From NCBI RefSeq assembly GCF_000026045.1, contig NC_007426.1, positions 124,001 through 188,000 of the forward strand: 64,000 nt of DNA. Reading direction: 5' to 3'. A program made the position numbers and the translations under genes. How positions within the stretch are numbered: the stretch's first letter is position 1; every line of letters begins with the position of its first letter. The notes under the pieces are model-generated. The model did no database searches. It was not told the origin of the DNA and worked only from the letters and a program-made list of their open reading frames with translations. Of this stretch, positions 18,022 through 27,685 are shown piece after piece. Source of the stretch: Natronomonas pharaonis DSM 2160. Its GTDB lineage: Archaea > Halobacteriota > Halobacteria > Halobacteriales > Haloarculaceae.

Positions 18022-18705
18022 ATGCGCCGACGTGCCCTCCTTACATCGTGTGTGACCGTTGCAGCAGTTTCCATCTCAGGCTGTTTTGACGACGGTGAAA
18101 GCCCATCCGGCGGGACCGACCCGGCTGACAACAACACAGAACACAATGGGCGGAACGAAAGCACCGAAACAGATGAAGAAAACCAGAGCGGTGATTACGA
18201 AGACGGCGGCGAGTCGGCTACGTCGGATTCCGGCCCGACATGCGATGTGCCAACACACGAGTTCATTGACGGAGAGGACCCACCCGTCATGGATTTTGTC
18301 GAATGGGAGCCGGTATCCGAAATAGGTGAGACGGGCGCACAGATGACACGAACCATCACACGGGAGCCGAATATTCGAGTGCTCAACGAGGGGGGAGTCG
18401 TTATTTCCGACGGAGAGCCATACGAACTCCGTATCAATAGCGACTCAATAGCACTGAAAGCACCCGACGGAGACCGCCGAACGTACGGCGTCGGTGACAA
18501 ATTGTATTATCGGCATGCCACGTGGCGGGTTGACGATGTAAGCGACGGGAGTGTGAGCATCGAATACGTCGACAGTCCAACCGATCTACAGGTCGACTGG
18601 ACCGAAGGCGATTTTGTTAATGTGGACGGCGGAACCTTCGTCGTTGGCGTTGAACCACACGAACGCCTGTTCCTTTGTCGGTACTCGAAGGAAGAAGGCG
18701 ACTAG
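18022..18705 (+). CDS. Hypothetical lipoprotein
   Basis: 227 residues. MRRRALLTSCVTVAAVSISGC gives a basic start and a lipobox with Cys21, so it is probably exported and lipid-anchored. A low-complexity Asp/Asn/Glu linker (about 25-75) leads to a globular beta-rich domain with no motif I recognise (EFIDGEDPPVMDFVEWEP, YGVGDKLYYRHATWRVDDV). The ATG at 18022 is preceded by a Shine-Dalgarno-like GGGAG. Base composition is more AT-rich than its neighbours, which hints at more recent acquisition. No partner gene is obvious. Confidence 0.7.
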   Translation: MRRRALLTSCVTVAAVSISGCFDDGESPSGGTDPADNNTEHNGRNESTETDEENQSGDYEDGGESATSDSGPTCDVPTHEFIDGEDPPVMDFVEWEPVSEIGETGAQMTRTITREPNIRVLNEGGVVISDGEPYELRINSDSIALKAPDGDRRTYGVGDKLYYRHATWRVDDVSDGSVSIEYVDSPTDLQVDWTEGDFVNVDGGTFVVGVEPHERLFLCRYSKEEGD

Positions 18706-18795
18706 ATGCGACCGGATTCGGCTTCAGTGCCGGTAGTGATACCTCCGGCGGGCGGTACCGCGGGTTGGTTGTCGTAGCGGGTGCCGAGCGCCTGT

Positions 18796-20079
18796 TCAGG
18801 TCGCCTCGTCGATGGCCGCTTCGAGGTCGGCGATGATGCTGTCGGTGTCTTCAAGACCGACCGAGAGCCGCACGAGGTCGTCGGTAACGCCGCTTGCCTG
18901 CTTTTCTTCGTCGGTTAGCTGCTGGTGGGTCGTCGAGGCAGGGTGGATGATGAGCGTCTTCGCGTCGCCGACGTTGGCCAGCAGGCTCGCTAGCTCGGTC
19001 GATTCGACCGTCGTGCGGGCCGCCTCGTAGCCGTCTTCGAGACCGAAGGTAATCATCCCGCCGTAGCCGTCGAGATACTCGCTTGCCTCCTCGTGGGTTT
19101 CGTGGTCTTCGAGGCCGGGGTAGGTGACCCACGAGACCTCCGGATGGTCGTCGAGGAACTCCGCGACGGCTTGGGCGTTCTCGCAGTGGCGCTCCATCCG
19201 CATCGGCAGCGTTTCCAGTCCCTGTACCGTCGTCCACGCGTCGAATGGCGACTGCTGGTTGCCGAGGTCACGGAGTCCGCGCGTCCGGGCGGCGTAGGCG
19301 AAGGCGGCGTCGCCGAACGTCTCGGAGAAGTTGATGCCGTGGTAAGCGGGGTTCGGCTTGGCGATTTCGGGGAACCGGTCGGCGTGTTCGTCCCACGGGA
19401 AGGAGCCGCCATCGACGAGAACGCCGCCGACGGTTGTGCCGGAGCCGTGGATCCATTTGGTCGTCGAGTTCCACACGAGGTCTGCGCCGTGTTCGAGCGG
19501 CCGACACAGCGCCGGCGTCGCAAACGTGTTGTCCACAAACAGCGGCACACCGTTGTCGTGGGCGATGTCGGCGAGGCGTTCGAGGTCCGGCGTCACGAGC
19601 GCCGGGTTGCCGATGGTCTCACAGTGAACAAAGGCGGTGTCCTCGTCGATGGCCTCCTCGTAGGCCTCGTAGTCAAGCGTATCGACAAAGCGCGTCTCGA
19701 CGCCACGGCGTTCGACGGTGTGGGTCAGGTAGGTGTAGGTACCACCGTACAGCGACGACGAGGACACGATGTTGTCGCCCGCCGACGCGAGGATGAACGT
19801 CGCAAGGTCGAACGACGCCATTCCCGAGGAGGTGGCAAGCGCCGCAACGCCGCCTTCAAGCGACGCGATGCGCTCTTCGAGGACAGCGTTTGTCGGGTTC
19901 ATAATCCGGGAGTAGATGTTCCCGGCCTCCCGGAGTCCGAAGAGGTCGGCGGCGTGTTCGGCGTCGTCGAACTCGTAGGATGTCGTCTGATAGATGGGCG
20001 GTGCGCGCGCGCCGGTCGTCGGGTCGGCCTCTTGGCCTGCGTGTAGCGAATCGGTGTACAGGTCGTCTCGGTCGAACAT
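18796..20079 (-). CDS. metY: O-acetylhomoserine aminocarboxypropyltransferase (sulfhydrylase), copy 1
   Basis: 427 residues, PLP-dependent Cys/Met metabolism family. The start DSLHAGQEADPTTGARAPPIYQTTSYEF and the PLP-lysine motif [11 protein letters not shown] are typical of O-acetylhomoserine sulfhydrylases. It converts O-acetylhomoserine and sulfide to homocysteine. It lies 83 bp after metX on the same strand and has an AT-rich stretch (TTAATA) before its ATG that could be a separate promoter. A paralogue sits on the other side of metX, and parts of the two genes are identical at DNA level. Confidence 0.94.
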   Translation of the reverse strand: MFDRDDLYTDSLHAGQEADPTTGARAPPIYQTTSYEFDDAEHAADLFGLREAGNIYSRIMNPTNAVLEERIASLEGGVAALATSSGMASFDLATFILASAGDNIVSSSSLYGGTYTYLTHTVERRGVETRFVDTLDYEAYEEAIDEDTAFVHCETIGNPALVTPDLERLADIAHDNGVPLFVDNTFATPALCRPLEHGADLVWNSTTKWIHGSGTTVGGVLVDGGSFPWDEHADRFPEIAKPNPAYHGINFSETFGDAAFAYAARTRGLRDLGNQQSPFDAWTTVQGLETLPMRMERHCENAQAVAEFLDDHPEVSWVTYPGLEDHETHEEASEYLDGYGGMITFGLEDGYEAARTTVESTELASLLANVGDAKTLIIHPASTTHQQLTDEEKQASGVTDDLVRLSVGLEDTDSIIADLEAAIDEAT

Positions 20080-20162
20080 ATGTTCGAAGCGCGTGCCGGA
20101 GCGTGTTAATACCTACCCTCGATGTCAACTGTAGCCGATACCGACGACACGGCGTACACAGG

Positions 20163-21368
20163 TCAGTCGGAGAACAGACTCGTATGAACGGGGGCAAACT
20201 CGTCGCCGTCGTCATCATCCGGAGTGGTGTCGGAGACCGCCTTGCCGGCGACGCCGTCGACGAGGAAGTCATCGAGCGGCGGGCCGACGCGGTCCGGTTC
20301 GACGAGGAAGGCGTCGTGGCCGTGGTCGGAGTCGACGACGTGATGGGCGGTGTCGGTGCCGCTCTCGCGGAAGGCATCGGCGACGGCTTCGGACTGCTCG
20401 ACGGTGAAATGCCAGTCGCCGGTGAACGAAATCAAGAGCGCCTCGCCGTCGAAGGCCGCCAGCGCATCCCGGTCGGATTCATAGCCCGACGCGAGGTCGT
20501 AGTTGTCCATCGCCCGCGTCAAATAGAGATAGGAATTGGCGTCGAACCGTCGTGCGAACTTTTCGCCTTGGTAGTCGAGGTAGGACTCGACCTCTCGGTA
20601 GGGGAAAAAGCCCGCGGCAGGGTCCATCTCGAAGCTGTCGCGGCCGGCGTCGATGCCCGAGGAGCGCCGGCCGAACTTGTCCTGCATCGAGGACTTCGAG
20701 AGGTACATTACGTGGCCGATTTGTCGGGCGAGCGCGAGCCCCTCGACCGGCGGGTCCTCGCCGTAGTAGTCGCCGCCGTTCCAGTTGGGGTCGGTCGTGA
20801 TTGCGCGGCGGGCGATGGCGTCAAGCGCGAGACACTGCGGGTCAAGCCGAGCGGCGGCGGCAACGACGGCAACCCGGTTGACATGGTCGGGATGGCGCTT
20901 CGCCCAGTCGAGGACGTTCATTCCGCCGACGCTGCCGCCGACGACGGCATGGAGATGTGGCACGCCGAGATGGTCGAGCAGCCGCCGCTGGGCGCGCGTC
21001 CAGTCGCCGACAGTCACCGCGGGGAAGGTAGTCCCCCATGGCTCGCCGGTTTCGGGATTCGTCGACGGCGGCCCCGAGGAACCGTAACAGGAGCCGGGGA
21101 TGTTCGCACAGATGACGTAGTAGTCGGTGGTGTCGACGGCCTTGCCGGGGCCGACGATGTCGTCCCACCACGCGTGGGCCTGCCCCGAGGTGTCGCTGCG
21201 GCGGCGGCCGCCAGCGACGTGGGCGCTACCGGTGAGGGCGTGACAGACGAGGACGGCGTTGTCACCGGTGAACTCGCCGTAGGTCTCGTAGGCGAGTTCG
21301 AGGTCCGGGATTGACTCCCCGCACTCGAACGTAAACTCCCCCAGCGAGGCAGTCTGTTGTTCGCTCAT
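20163..21368 (-). CDS. metX: Homoserine O-acetyltransferase
   Basis: 401 residues, alpha/beta-hydrolase fold. The nucleophile is Ser146 in [14 protein letters not shown]; the oxyanion and substrate segments [22 protein letters not shown] and [14 protein letters not shown] match MetX. The catalytic Asp and His are in [12 protein letters not shown] and [10 protein letters not shown]. It acetylates homoserine with acetyl-CoA. The ATG overlaps the TGA of the upstream metY paralogue (ATGA), so translation is probably coupled. The C-terminus has an acidic DDDDGDE tail. Confidence 0.95.
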   Translation of the reverse strand: MSEQQTASLGEFTFECGESIPDLELAYETYGEFTGDNAVLVCHALTGSAHVAGGRRRSDTSGQAHAWWDDIVGPGKAVDTTDYYVICANIPGSCYGSSGPPSTNPETGEPWGTTFPAVTVGDWTRAQRRLLDHLGVPHLHAVVGGSVGGMNVLDWAKRHPDHVNRVAVVAAAARLDPQCLALDAIARRAITTDPNWNGGDYYGEDPPVEGLALARQIGHVMYLSKSSMQDKFGRRSSGIDAGRDSFEMDPAAGFFPYREVESYLDYQGEKFARRFDANSYLYLTRAMDNYDLASGYESDRDALAAFDGEALLISFTGDWHFTVEQSEAVADAFRESGTDTAHHVVDSDHGHDAFLVEPDRVGPPLDDFLVDGVAGKAVSDTTPDDDDGDEFAPVHTSLFSD

Positions 21369-22648
21369 AGTGTGGCATCAAGGTCCGCGATGATATCATC
21401 TACGTCTTCGATGCCGACGGACAGCCGAATCATATCGGGTGTGACGCCGCTGGCGCGCTGTTCTTCTCCGGTCAGCTGGGCGTGAGTCGTCGAGGCGGGA
21501 TGGATGACAAGCGTCCGGGCGTCGCCGATATTGGCGAGGAACTTCGCGACCTCCGTGTCCTCACAGAGGCGTTTGCCGGCCTCGTAGCCGCCTTCAGGGC
21601 CGAACGCGACCATCCCGCCGTACCCGCCGTCGAGATACTCGTTTGCGAGGTCGTGAGTTTCGTGGGCTTCGAGGCCGGGGTAGGTGACCCACGAGACCTT
21701 CGGGTGGTCGGCGAGAAACTCCGCGACTGCTCGGGCGTTCTCGCAGTGGCGCTCCATCCGCAACGACAGCGTCTCCGACCCCTGCAGCGTCGCCCACGCG
21801 TCAAACGGCGACTGTGGGTCGCCGATGCTCCGGGTCGCGCGGTGTCTCGCCGCCATCGTCACCGCACGGTCGCCGAACCGCTCGGCGAAGACAGTCCCGT
21901 CGAAAGCGGGGTTCGGCGCGGCGATTTCGGGATACTTCTCGGGATACTCCTCGAACGGGAAGGACCCATCCGTGACGAGGATGCCGCCGAGCGTCGTGCC
22001 GGAGCCATGAATCCATTTGGTCGTTGAGTCCCACACGAGGTCTGCGCCGTGTTCGAGCGGCCGACACAGCGCCGGCGTCGCAAACGTGTTGTCCACAAAC
22101 AGCGGCACACCGTTGTCATGGGCCACAGCAGCAATCTCCGACAGCGGCGGTGTTACGAGCGCCGGGTTGCCGATGGTCTCACAGTGGACGTAGGCCGTAT
22201 CTTCGTCGATGGCCTCCTCGTAGGCCGCTGGGTCAAGCGTCTCAACGAAGCGGGATTCGATACCGCGCCGGGCGGCCGTATGCGAGAGGTAAGCGTGAGT
22301 ACCGCCGTAGATGGAAGATGCAGAGACGATGTTGTCGCCGGCTTCGGCCAACACAAGCGTCGCCGCGTCCAACGCCCCCATCCCCGACGCCGTCGCCAAG
22401 GCGTCAACACCGCCTTCGAGCGACGCTAGCCGTTCTTCAAGCGCCCGAACGGTCGGATTCGCAACGCGTGAGTAGACGTTGCCCTCGTCTTCGAGCGCGT
22501 ATCTCGCCGCCGCCGTATCCGCGTCCGGAAACTCATAAGACGATGTCTGGTAGATGGGCGGGGCCGCCGCGCCGGTCTCTGGGTCCGGACCCTGCCCAAC
22601 GTGAAGACACCGGGTCCCGAAGCCCAACTGCCGCTCGTCGTCGTTCAT
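21365..22648 (-). CDS. metY: O-acetylhomoserine aminocarboxypropyltransferase (sulfhydrylase), copy 2
   Basis: 427 residues from ATG 22648 ([22 protein letters not shown]); a start seven codons earlier is possible. It carries the same fold and PLP motif ([11 protein letters not shown]) as the copy at 18.8-20.1 kb and the same segments [22 protein letters not shown] and [10 protein letters not shown]. It is first in a two-gene unit with metX, overlapping it by four bases. Two paralogues around one acetyltransferase suggest different sulfur donors or conditions; sequence alone does not say which. Confidence 0.93.
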   Translation of the reverse strand: MNDDERQLGFGTRCLHVGQGPDPETGAAAPPIYQTSSYEFPDADTAAARYALEDEGNVYSRVANPTVRALEERLASLEGGVDALATASGMGALDAATLVLAEAGDNIVSASSIYGGTHAYLSHTAARRGIESRFVETLDPAAYEEAIDEDTAYVHCETIGNPALVTPPLSEIAAVAHDNGVPLFVDNTFATPALCRPLEHGADLVWDSTTKWIHGSGTTLGGILVTDGSFPFEEYPEKYPEIAAPNPAFDGTVFAERFGDRAVTMAARHRATRSIGDPQSPFDAWATLQGSETLSLRMERHCENARAVAEFLADHPKVSWVTYPGLEAHETHDLANEYLDGGYGGMVAFGPEGGYEAGKRLCEDTEVAKFLANIGDARTLVIHPASTTHAQLTGEEQRASGVTPDMIRLSVGIEDVDDIIADLDATL

Positions 22649-22761
22649 GTATGCTGTGCATATAGCCATACGTATCTATAACTGCGAGTTACGGCAAGAA
22701 TTGCTGGACGGGGCGGTATCAGGACGCTGCTGCTACGGGGCTAGCGAGAACAGCGGCGGCG

Positions 22762-23661
22762 CTACTGCCGTTTGACCTCGTGGCGGCCGAAGCCATACCG
22801 GAGGCGGTTGGCGAGCCGCCGGGAGAACTTGCCGTCCTCGTCGGTTCTGGAGTCGAAGCGCTCGCCGAGCGCCTCGTAGATGAGCGGGACGGAAACCTCC
22901 TGTTCGAGCGCCTCCTCGACCGTCCACGTGCCCGTCGAGCCGCCGGCGATATGGTCGGCGACATCACCGAGGTCGTTGCCCTCCTCGCGGAAGGCTTCCT
23001 CACAGAGCTCCAGCAGCCACGAGCGAATGACAGCGCCGTTGTTCCACGTCCGGGCGACCGCCTCCATATCGAGGTCGTAGCGGCCCTCGTAGAGGAGTTC
23101 GAACCCCTCGCCGTAGGCCTGCATCAGCGCGTACTCGACGCCGTTGTGGACCATTTTCACGTAGTGGCCCGACCCGGACGGCCCCATCCGGTCGTGGCCG
23201 TCGGGGCCGGTCGCGACGGCGTCGAAGACCGGAGTGAACTCCTCGTAGGCCCACTCGGGGCCGCCGACCATCAGCGAGAAGCCGAGTTCGGCACCGGCCG
23301 GACCGCCCGAGGTACCGCAGTCGAGGTAGGCCGCCGCTGTTGCTGCCGCGCGCTCGACGGAGCGCTCGAAGTGGGAGTTGCCCCCGTCGACGACGACATC
23401 GTCACCATCCAAATGTGGGTCGAGGTCATCCAGTGTGGCGTCGACGGCGTCGCCGGCCGGCACCATCAGCCAGATGCGCTTCTCGTCGGGGAGTCGCGAG
23501 ACGAGGTCTTCGATGGAGTCGGCCGGCGTCGCACCGGCGTCGGCGGCCTGTGAGACGGCCGCGTCGTCGAGGTCGAACGCCACCACGTCGTGGCCGCCGT
23601 CGAGGGTTCGCTCGACGACAATCTGTCCCATCCGGCCGAGGCCGATAACGCCAATTTGCAT
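22762..23661 (-). CDS. gnd: 6-phosphogluconate dehydrogenase (decarboxylating), short form
   Basis: 299 residues. The N-terminal Rossmann motif is GVIGLGRMGQIVVERTL, the substrate motif is DGGNSHFERSVERA and CGTSGGPAGAELGFSLMVGG, and the catalytic Lys/Asn segment is GSGHYVKMVHNGVEYALMQAYGEG. The short length is typical of the GndA-like form in haloarchaea and some bacteria. It oxidises 6-phosphogluconate to ribulose 5-phosphate and CO2. A glucose-6-phosphate dehydrogenase of the Azf type is at 33.6 kb, so both redox steps of the oxidative pentose phosphate route are in the window. It diverges from valS. Confidence 0.93.
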   Translation of the reverse strand: MQIGVIGLGRMGQIVVERTLDGGHDVVAFDLDDAAVSQAADAGATPADSIEDLVSRLPDEKRIWLMVPAGDAVDATLDDLDPHLDGDDVVVDGGNSHFERSVERAAATAAAYLDCGTSGGPAGAELGFSLMVGGPEWAYEEFTPVFDAVATGPDGHDRMGPSGSGHYVKMVHNGVEYALMQAYGEGFELLYEGRYDLDMEAVARTWNNGAVIRSWLLELCEEAFREEGNDLGDVADHIAGGSTGTWTVEEALEQEVSVPLIYEALGERFDSRTDEDGKFSRRLANRLRYGFGRHEVKRQ

Positions 23662-23800
23662 ACCAGCATCTTACGGGGGCGAAAAGTCAGCGTTGTGGTT
23701 CGGCCGGCCGACGACGACACCCACGATTGGGCCACACGGGAGGCAGTGGGTCGCCACGAGTCGATGCCGGCCAGCGGCGGCTCAATTCGGTTAAGCGAAG

Positions 23801-23811
23801 CTTTTTATCCG
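23801..23811 (+). promoter_or_regulatory. Promoter (TATA box) of the valS leader
   Basis: CTTTTTATCC is preceded by purine-rich GCGAAG that could be the TFB element. Its centre is about 26-27 nt before the ATG at 23832, so transcription would begin at or next to that ATG, giving a leaderless short ORF and about 100 nt of leader before valS. Confidence 0.6.
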
Positions 23812-23831
23812 GAACGGTCGACCCAACGGAT

Positions 23832-23867
23832 ATGAGCGCGACCCAGTCGGTAGTAGGCGGACTGTAA
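23832..23867 (+). CDS. Putative 11-residue leader peptide of valS
   Basis: ATG-AGC-GCG-ACC-CAG-TCG-GTA-GTA-GGC-GGA-CTG-TAA encodes [11 protein letters not shown]. The two adjacent valine codons are GTA, a codon seldom used in this GC-rich window where GTC and GTG dominate. The ATG coincides with the transcription start expected from the TATA box, as for leaderless haloarchaeal genes. The codons CAG-TCG-GTA lie inside a 9-nt segment that can pair with 23904-23912. Whether it is translated is inference; the ORF is short enough to occur by chance. Confidence 0.4.
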   Translation: MSATQSVVGGL

Positions 23868-23912
23868 TCGCGCCTTCATTTCGGGCGCAGCACGGAACAT
23901 CCGTACCGACTG
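23844..23912 (+). promoter_or_regulatory. Structured leader RNA with alternative hairpins before valS
   Basis: CAGTCGGTA (23844-23852) is perfectly complementary to TACCGACTG (23904-23912). The first five bases of the same segment, CAGTC, can instead pair with GACTG (23860-23864), so the two structures exclude each other. Between them GCGCC (23870-23874) and GGCGC (23884-23888) form another hairpin. The arrangement ends 19 nt before the valS ATG. No Shine-Dalgarno is obvious before valS. Confidence 0.5.
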
Positions 23913-23931
23913 GTCTACGCGACAGCCAACC

Positions 23932-26550
23932 ATGAGCGAGGTTCCAGACAGCTACGACCCCGACGAGGCAGAACAGAAGTGGCGCGACGAGTGGCTCGAA
24001 AGCGACGTCTACAGCTACGACGGCGACGAAGAGCGCCCCGACTACATCATCGACACGCCGCCGCCGTACCCGACGGGCAACCTCCATATCGGGAACGCGC
24101 TCGGCTGGTGTTATATGGACTACGCCGCCCGCTACCACCGGCTGCAGGGCGACGACGTGCTCTTCCCGCAGGGGTGGGACTGCCACGGCCTTCCGACCGA
24201 GGTCAAAGTCGAGGAAAACCGCGACATCCACCGCACGGACGTCTCCCGCGAGCAGTTCCGCGAGTGGTGTGTCGAACACACCGACGAGCAGATAGCGGCG
24301 ATGAAAGAGACGATGCGGACACTCGGGTTCTCCCAGGACTGGGACCACGAGTTCCGGACGATGGACGACAGCTACTGGCAGGAGACCCAGCGGTCGTTCC
24401 TCCAGATGGCCGATTCGGACTACGTCTACCAGGACGAACACCCGGTTAACTGGTGTCCCCGATGTGAGACGGCCATCGCCGACGCCGAAGTCGAAAACGA
24501 AGACCGAGAGGGAACGCTCTATTACATCACGTTCAGCGGGGCCGACAACGATGACATCGAAATCGCGACGACGCGACCGGAGCTGCTGCCGGCGTGTGTC
24601 GCCATCGCTGTCGACCCGGACGACGACCGCTTCGAGGGTCGCGTCGGCGACCGCTTCGAGGTGCCGATTTTCGGTCAGGAGGTCGAACTCATCGCCGACG
24701 ACGATGTCGACGGCGACTTCGGGACCGGCGCGGTGATGATATGTACGTTCGGTGACAAGCAGGACGTCGACTGGTGGGCCGAACACGACCTCGACCTCCG
24801 GCCGGTTGTCACCGAGGACGGCCACCTCAACGAACGCGCCGGCGAGTTCGAGGGACGCTCCATCGACGAGGCCAAAGACGAAATCGCGACGGCGCTGTCG
24901 AAGTCCGGCCACCTCCACAAAGAGGAACCAACCGAGCAGTCGGTCGGCTGCTGTTGGCGCTGTGATACACCCATCGAGATTCTCTCAAAAGAGCAATGGT
25001 TCGTGAAGGTCGACCAGGAAGAAATCCTAGAGACCGCACAGGATATCGCCTGGTATCCGGACCACATGTACGAGCGGCTGGAAGAATGGACCGAGGGCAT
25101 GGAGTGGGATTGGGTTATCTCCCGCCAGCGCGTTTTCGCGACGCCGATTCCGGCATGGGAGTGTGCCGACTGCGGCCACATCGAACTCGCTGACGAATCC
25201 GAGGTGCCGGTCGACCCGACAAACGACGAACCGGCCGTCGGGTCCTGTCCCGAATGTGGCAGCGACGACTGGGTCGGCGAGACCGACGTGATGGACACGT
25301 GGATGGACTCGTCGATTTCGCCGCTGTACGTCGCTGGCTGGCCCGATGAGACCTTCGAGCCGGTCCAGCTCCGCGAACAGGGCCACGACATCATCCGGAC
25401 GTGGGCCTTCTATACCATCCTCCGGACTGCGGCCGTCACCGACGAAATCCCGTGGGAAGAGGCGCTCATCAACGGGATGGTCTTCGGCGACGACGGCAAC
25501 AAGATGTCCAAATCGCGCGGGAACTTCGTCCAGCCCGAGGAGGTCGTCGAGGAACACTCCGCCGACGCCTTCCGGCAGGCGATGGCGCTTGGCGGCCAGC
25601 CCGGCAGCGACATCCAGTTCCAGTGGAAGGAGGTCACCTCCGCCTCCCGGTTCCAGACGAAGCTGTGGAACATCACGAAGTTCGCCAGCGAGCACATCGA
25701 CGAGTCGACGCCCGACATCGAAGCACCGGCATACCGGGACGCCGACGAGTGGATTCTCGCGAGATGCGCCCGCGTCGCCGATGAGGTCGCCGACGACATG
25801 GACGAGTACCGCTTCGACAGCGCCCTCCGGACGGTTCGGGAGTTCGTCTGGCACGACCTCGCCGACGACTACCTCGAACTCATCAAGGGTCGCCTCTATG
25901 AAGGCCGCCCCGGAGAGCGGAAGGCCGCCGAGCACGCGCTTTTCGTCTCGCTTTCGGCGTCGTTGCGGATGCTGTCGCCGTTTGCTCCCTTCATCACCGA
26001 GGAGGCCTGGAGCCACCTGCCGGCCGACGGCAGCGTCCACAACGCTGCGTGGCCCGACCCGCCGGCAGGCGACGAGGCCGCCGAGGAACGCGGCGAACTC
26101 ATCGCCGAGGTTGCAGCCACGATTCGCGGCTGGAAATCCGACGAAGGCAAGCCGCTGAACGCCGACCTCGAACGCGTCGAGGTCTACATCGACGAGGACC
26201 GTCCGTTGGACACCTACGACCTTGCCGACACCGTCAACGGCCCCGTCTACATCGAGGAAGGGACCCCGAGCGTCGAGCTCGTACCGGTCGGCGTCGACAT
26301 CGAGCACAGCGAACTCGGTCCCGTGTTCCGTGACAAGGCCGGCGAGGTCGTCGGCCGGCTCGAATCTGCCGACCCCGCGGAGCTACAGGCCGAGCTCGAC
26401 ACCGACGGCCACGTCGAATTCGAAGTCGACGGAGAGACGGTCACCGTCGAGCCCGAGATGTTCGACATCGTCGAAGAACAGCGCGCCGAAAGCGGTGAAG
26501 AAGTCGTCGTTCTCGAAGCCGACGACGCGACCGTGCTCGTCTTCGAGTAG
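23932..26550 (+). CDS. valS: Valyl-tRNA synthetase
   Basis: 872 residues, class I synthetase. The HIGH motif is [13 protein letters not shown] (about 43-55) and the KMSKS motif is [11 protein letters not shown] (about 521-531). Between lie the editing domain (about 195-320) and two zinc-type knuckles ([21 protein letters not shown] with CPECGSDDW). The anticodon-binding helical domain and a C-terminal domain follow; the long bacterial coiled-coil tail is absent, as in archaea. It charges tRNA-Val. Its leader of about 100 nt with a valine-containing mini-ORF is unusual (see the leader features). Confidence 0.97.
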   Translation: MSEVPDSYDPDEAEQKWRDEWLESDVYSYDGDEERPDYIIDTPPPYPTGNLHIGNALGWCYMDYAARYHRLQGDDVLFPQGWDCHGLPTEVKVEENRDIHRTDVSREQFREWCVEHTDEQIAAMKETMRTLGFSQDWDHEFRTMDDSYWQETQRSFLQMADSDYVYQDEHPVNWCPRCETAIADAEVENEDREGTLYYITFSGADNDDIEIATTRPELLPACVAIAVDPDDDRFEGRVGDRFEVPIFGQEVELIADDDVDGDFGTGAVMICTFGDKQDVDWWAEHDLDLRPVVTEDGHLNERAGEFEGRSIDEAKDEIATALSKSGHLHKEEPTEQSVGCCWRCDTPIEILSKEQWFVKVDQEEILETAQDIAWYPDHMYERLEEWTEGMEWDWVISRQRVFATPIPAWECADCGHIELADESEVPVDPTNDEPAVGSCPECGSDDWVGETDVMDTWMDSSISPLYVAGWPDETFEPVQLREQGHDIIRTWAFYTILRTAAVTDEIPWEEALINGMVFGDDGNKMSKSRGNFVQPEEVVEEHSADAFRQAMALGGQPGSDIQFQWKEVTSASRFQTKLWNITKFASEHIDESTPDIEAPAYRDADEWILARCARVADEVADDMDEYRFDSALRTVREFVWHDLADDYLELIKGRLYEGRPGERKAAEHALFVSLSASLRMLSPFAPFITEEAWSHLPADGSVHNAAWPDPPAGDEAAEERGELIAEVAATIRGWKSDEGKPLNADLERVEVYIDEDRPLDTYDLADTVNGPVYIEEGTPSVELVPVGVDIEHSELGPVFRDKAGEVVGRLESADPAELQAELDTDGHVEFEVDGETVTVEPEMFDIVEEQRAESGEEVVVLEADDATVLVFE

Positions 26551-26644
26551 GCAACCGAGCAGTCGGAGCGAACAGCCGCCCAATGCGGGCGGCAATACAT
26601 CCGCCCTCGGAGGTTTTAGACGGCTGGAGCACCTCGCGGTTGAT

Positions 26645-26926
26645 ATGGTAGACCGTATTATGAAGGTCAACGCGTATACGACGCTTGACCTTCTGGACGG
26701 CGAAGCCGAAGGGCACGGGTTCGAAGAAGACGCCTACGCTGTGTTGAACGTCACCAGCCCAAAAAAGAATCCCGACCACGTCTCGCTGCAGCTGGAGCTC
26801 GATAATACTGAACTGGAAACGCTGCGCCCACACGCCGACAAGGTTCGGCTCTCGGCGTCGGAGGCACGCACGCTCGCGGCTGACCTCGAAAAACACGCCG
26901 AAAAGGTCGAAAACGAATCGGACTGA
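26645..26926 (+). CDS. DUF6360-type haloarchaeal protein
   Basis: 93 residues, MVDRIMKVNAYTTLDLLDGEAEGHGFEEDAYAVLNV onwards, with alternating strands and a final helix (SASEARTLAADLEKHAEKV). It resembles a conserved haloarchaeal family of unknown function (DUF6360); the name is from memory. It follows valS by 94 bp on the same strand. No membrane segment, cysteine cluster or catalytic motif is seen. Confidence 0.7.
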   Translation: MVDRIMKVNAYTTLDLLDGEAEGHGFEEDAYAVLNVTSPKKNPDHVSLQLELDNTELETLRPHADKVRLSASEARTLAADLEKHAEKVENESD

Positions 26927-26935
26927 AAACGTCGG

Positions 26936-27502
26936 TTACAGCAGCAGCCGCGTTACTTCGTCCCACGAGGTGACGACGTGTGCCCCGTCGCAGGCACCGG
27001 GGTCGCTGTAGGGCTGCCGCATAAGCAGGCCAGCCTTCCCGGCCGCGAGGGCGTTTGCGACGTTGCCGTGGTAGTCGTCGATGAGCGCGTCACCGGGAAC
27101 AGCCCCCTTGTTTCGTGGGACCCGCTCGTGGAAGTCGTCGTACGGAATGCCGTGGTCGTCCAGCCACGCTTTCGAGATGTCGTGGGTCTCGGGGATGCGG
27201 TGGGTGGCGATTTCGACCCGGTAGTGCGACTGCAGCGACGAGAGCGCGTCGGCGACGCCCGGCTGGGGGTCCATGCCGCCGAAATACCACTCCGGGCGCT
27301 CGCGCATGAGTCCCTGAATAATGTCGCCGACGTGGCCGTCGGCTTCGGGCACGTCGTAGGACCACTCGTCGATATCGTCGGGGGCGACGTTGTGGTCGTA
27401 GGCCTCCCGGAGATGTGTACAGAGCCGCGGGAGTTGTCGAGCGACGACGCCATCGAGGTCGACAAGCAGCGTCGAGCCCGTCGGAAGCGAACGGTCGGTC
27501 AT
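26936..27502 (-). CDS. HAD-superfamily phosphatase, 5'(3')-deoxyribonucleotidase-like
   Basis: 188 residues from ATG 27502. Motif I is VDLDGVVARQ (nucleophile Asp at about 15, with the second Asp two residues on), a later DDYHGN supplies motif IV, and THRIPETHDISKAWLDDHGIPYD resembles the motif II region of the NT5C group. These enzymes remove phosphate from small nucleotides. The 31-codon extension upstream of 27502 is Arg/Pro-rich and not family-like. Its 3' end is 10 bp from the end of the convergent DUF6360 gene. Confidence 0.75.
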   Translation of the reverse strand: MTDRSLPTGSTLLVDLDGVVARQLPRLCTHLREAYDHNVAPDDIDEWSYDVPEADGHVGDIIQGLMRERPEWYFGGMDPQPGVADALSSLQSHYRVEIATHRIPETHDISKAWLDDHGIPYDDFHERVPRNKGAVPGDALIDDYHGNVANALAAGKAGLLMRQPYSDPGACDGAHVVTSWDEVTRLLL

Positions 27503-27638
27503 CGGGTATTCGTACGCTCTCGACGGGGTTAACCGTTTTCCGCGTGGCACCGGTGCGGCGGGGCGCAGGTCGCTGTCGGCAGACGGCGTGTACACAACCG
27601 TTATTCCGCTGTCAAATGTAGTGGAGACACGTCACCTT

Positions 27639-27658
27639 CTCCGCCCTGAAGGGCGGAG
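27639..27658 (-). repeat. Hairpin at the tnpB 3' end (element right end)
   Basis: Nine-bp arms CTCCGCCCT and AGGGCGGAG enclose GA. In IS605-family elements this position holds the TnpA recognition hairpin and the 3' part of the guide (omega/re) RNA used by TnpB. Confidence 0.65.
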
Positions 27659-27685
27659 CTTGTCGGTGGACTCCCGTTCTGACCA

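Noticed and set aside
23844-23912. T-box riboswitch before valS
   Set aside because: No T-box consensus or specifier-loop architecture is seen and T-boxes are not known in archaea; the leader-peptide reading fits the bases better.
25027-26307. 426-codon minus-strand ORF
   Set aside because: It is antisense to valS.
27639-27658. Intrinsic terminator call for the hairpin after tnpB
   Set aside because: There is no T-run on the relevant strand and the position fits an IS605-family end hairpin.
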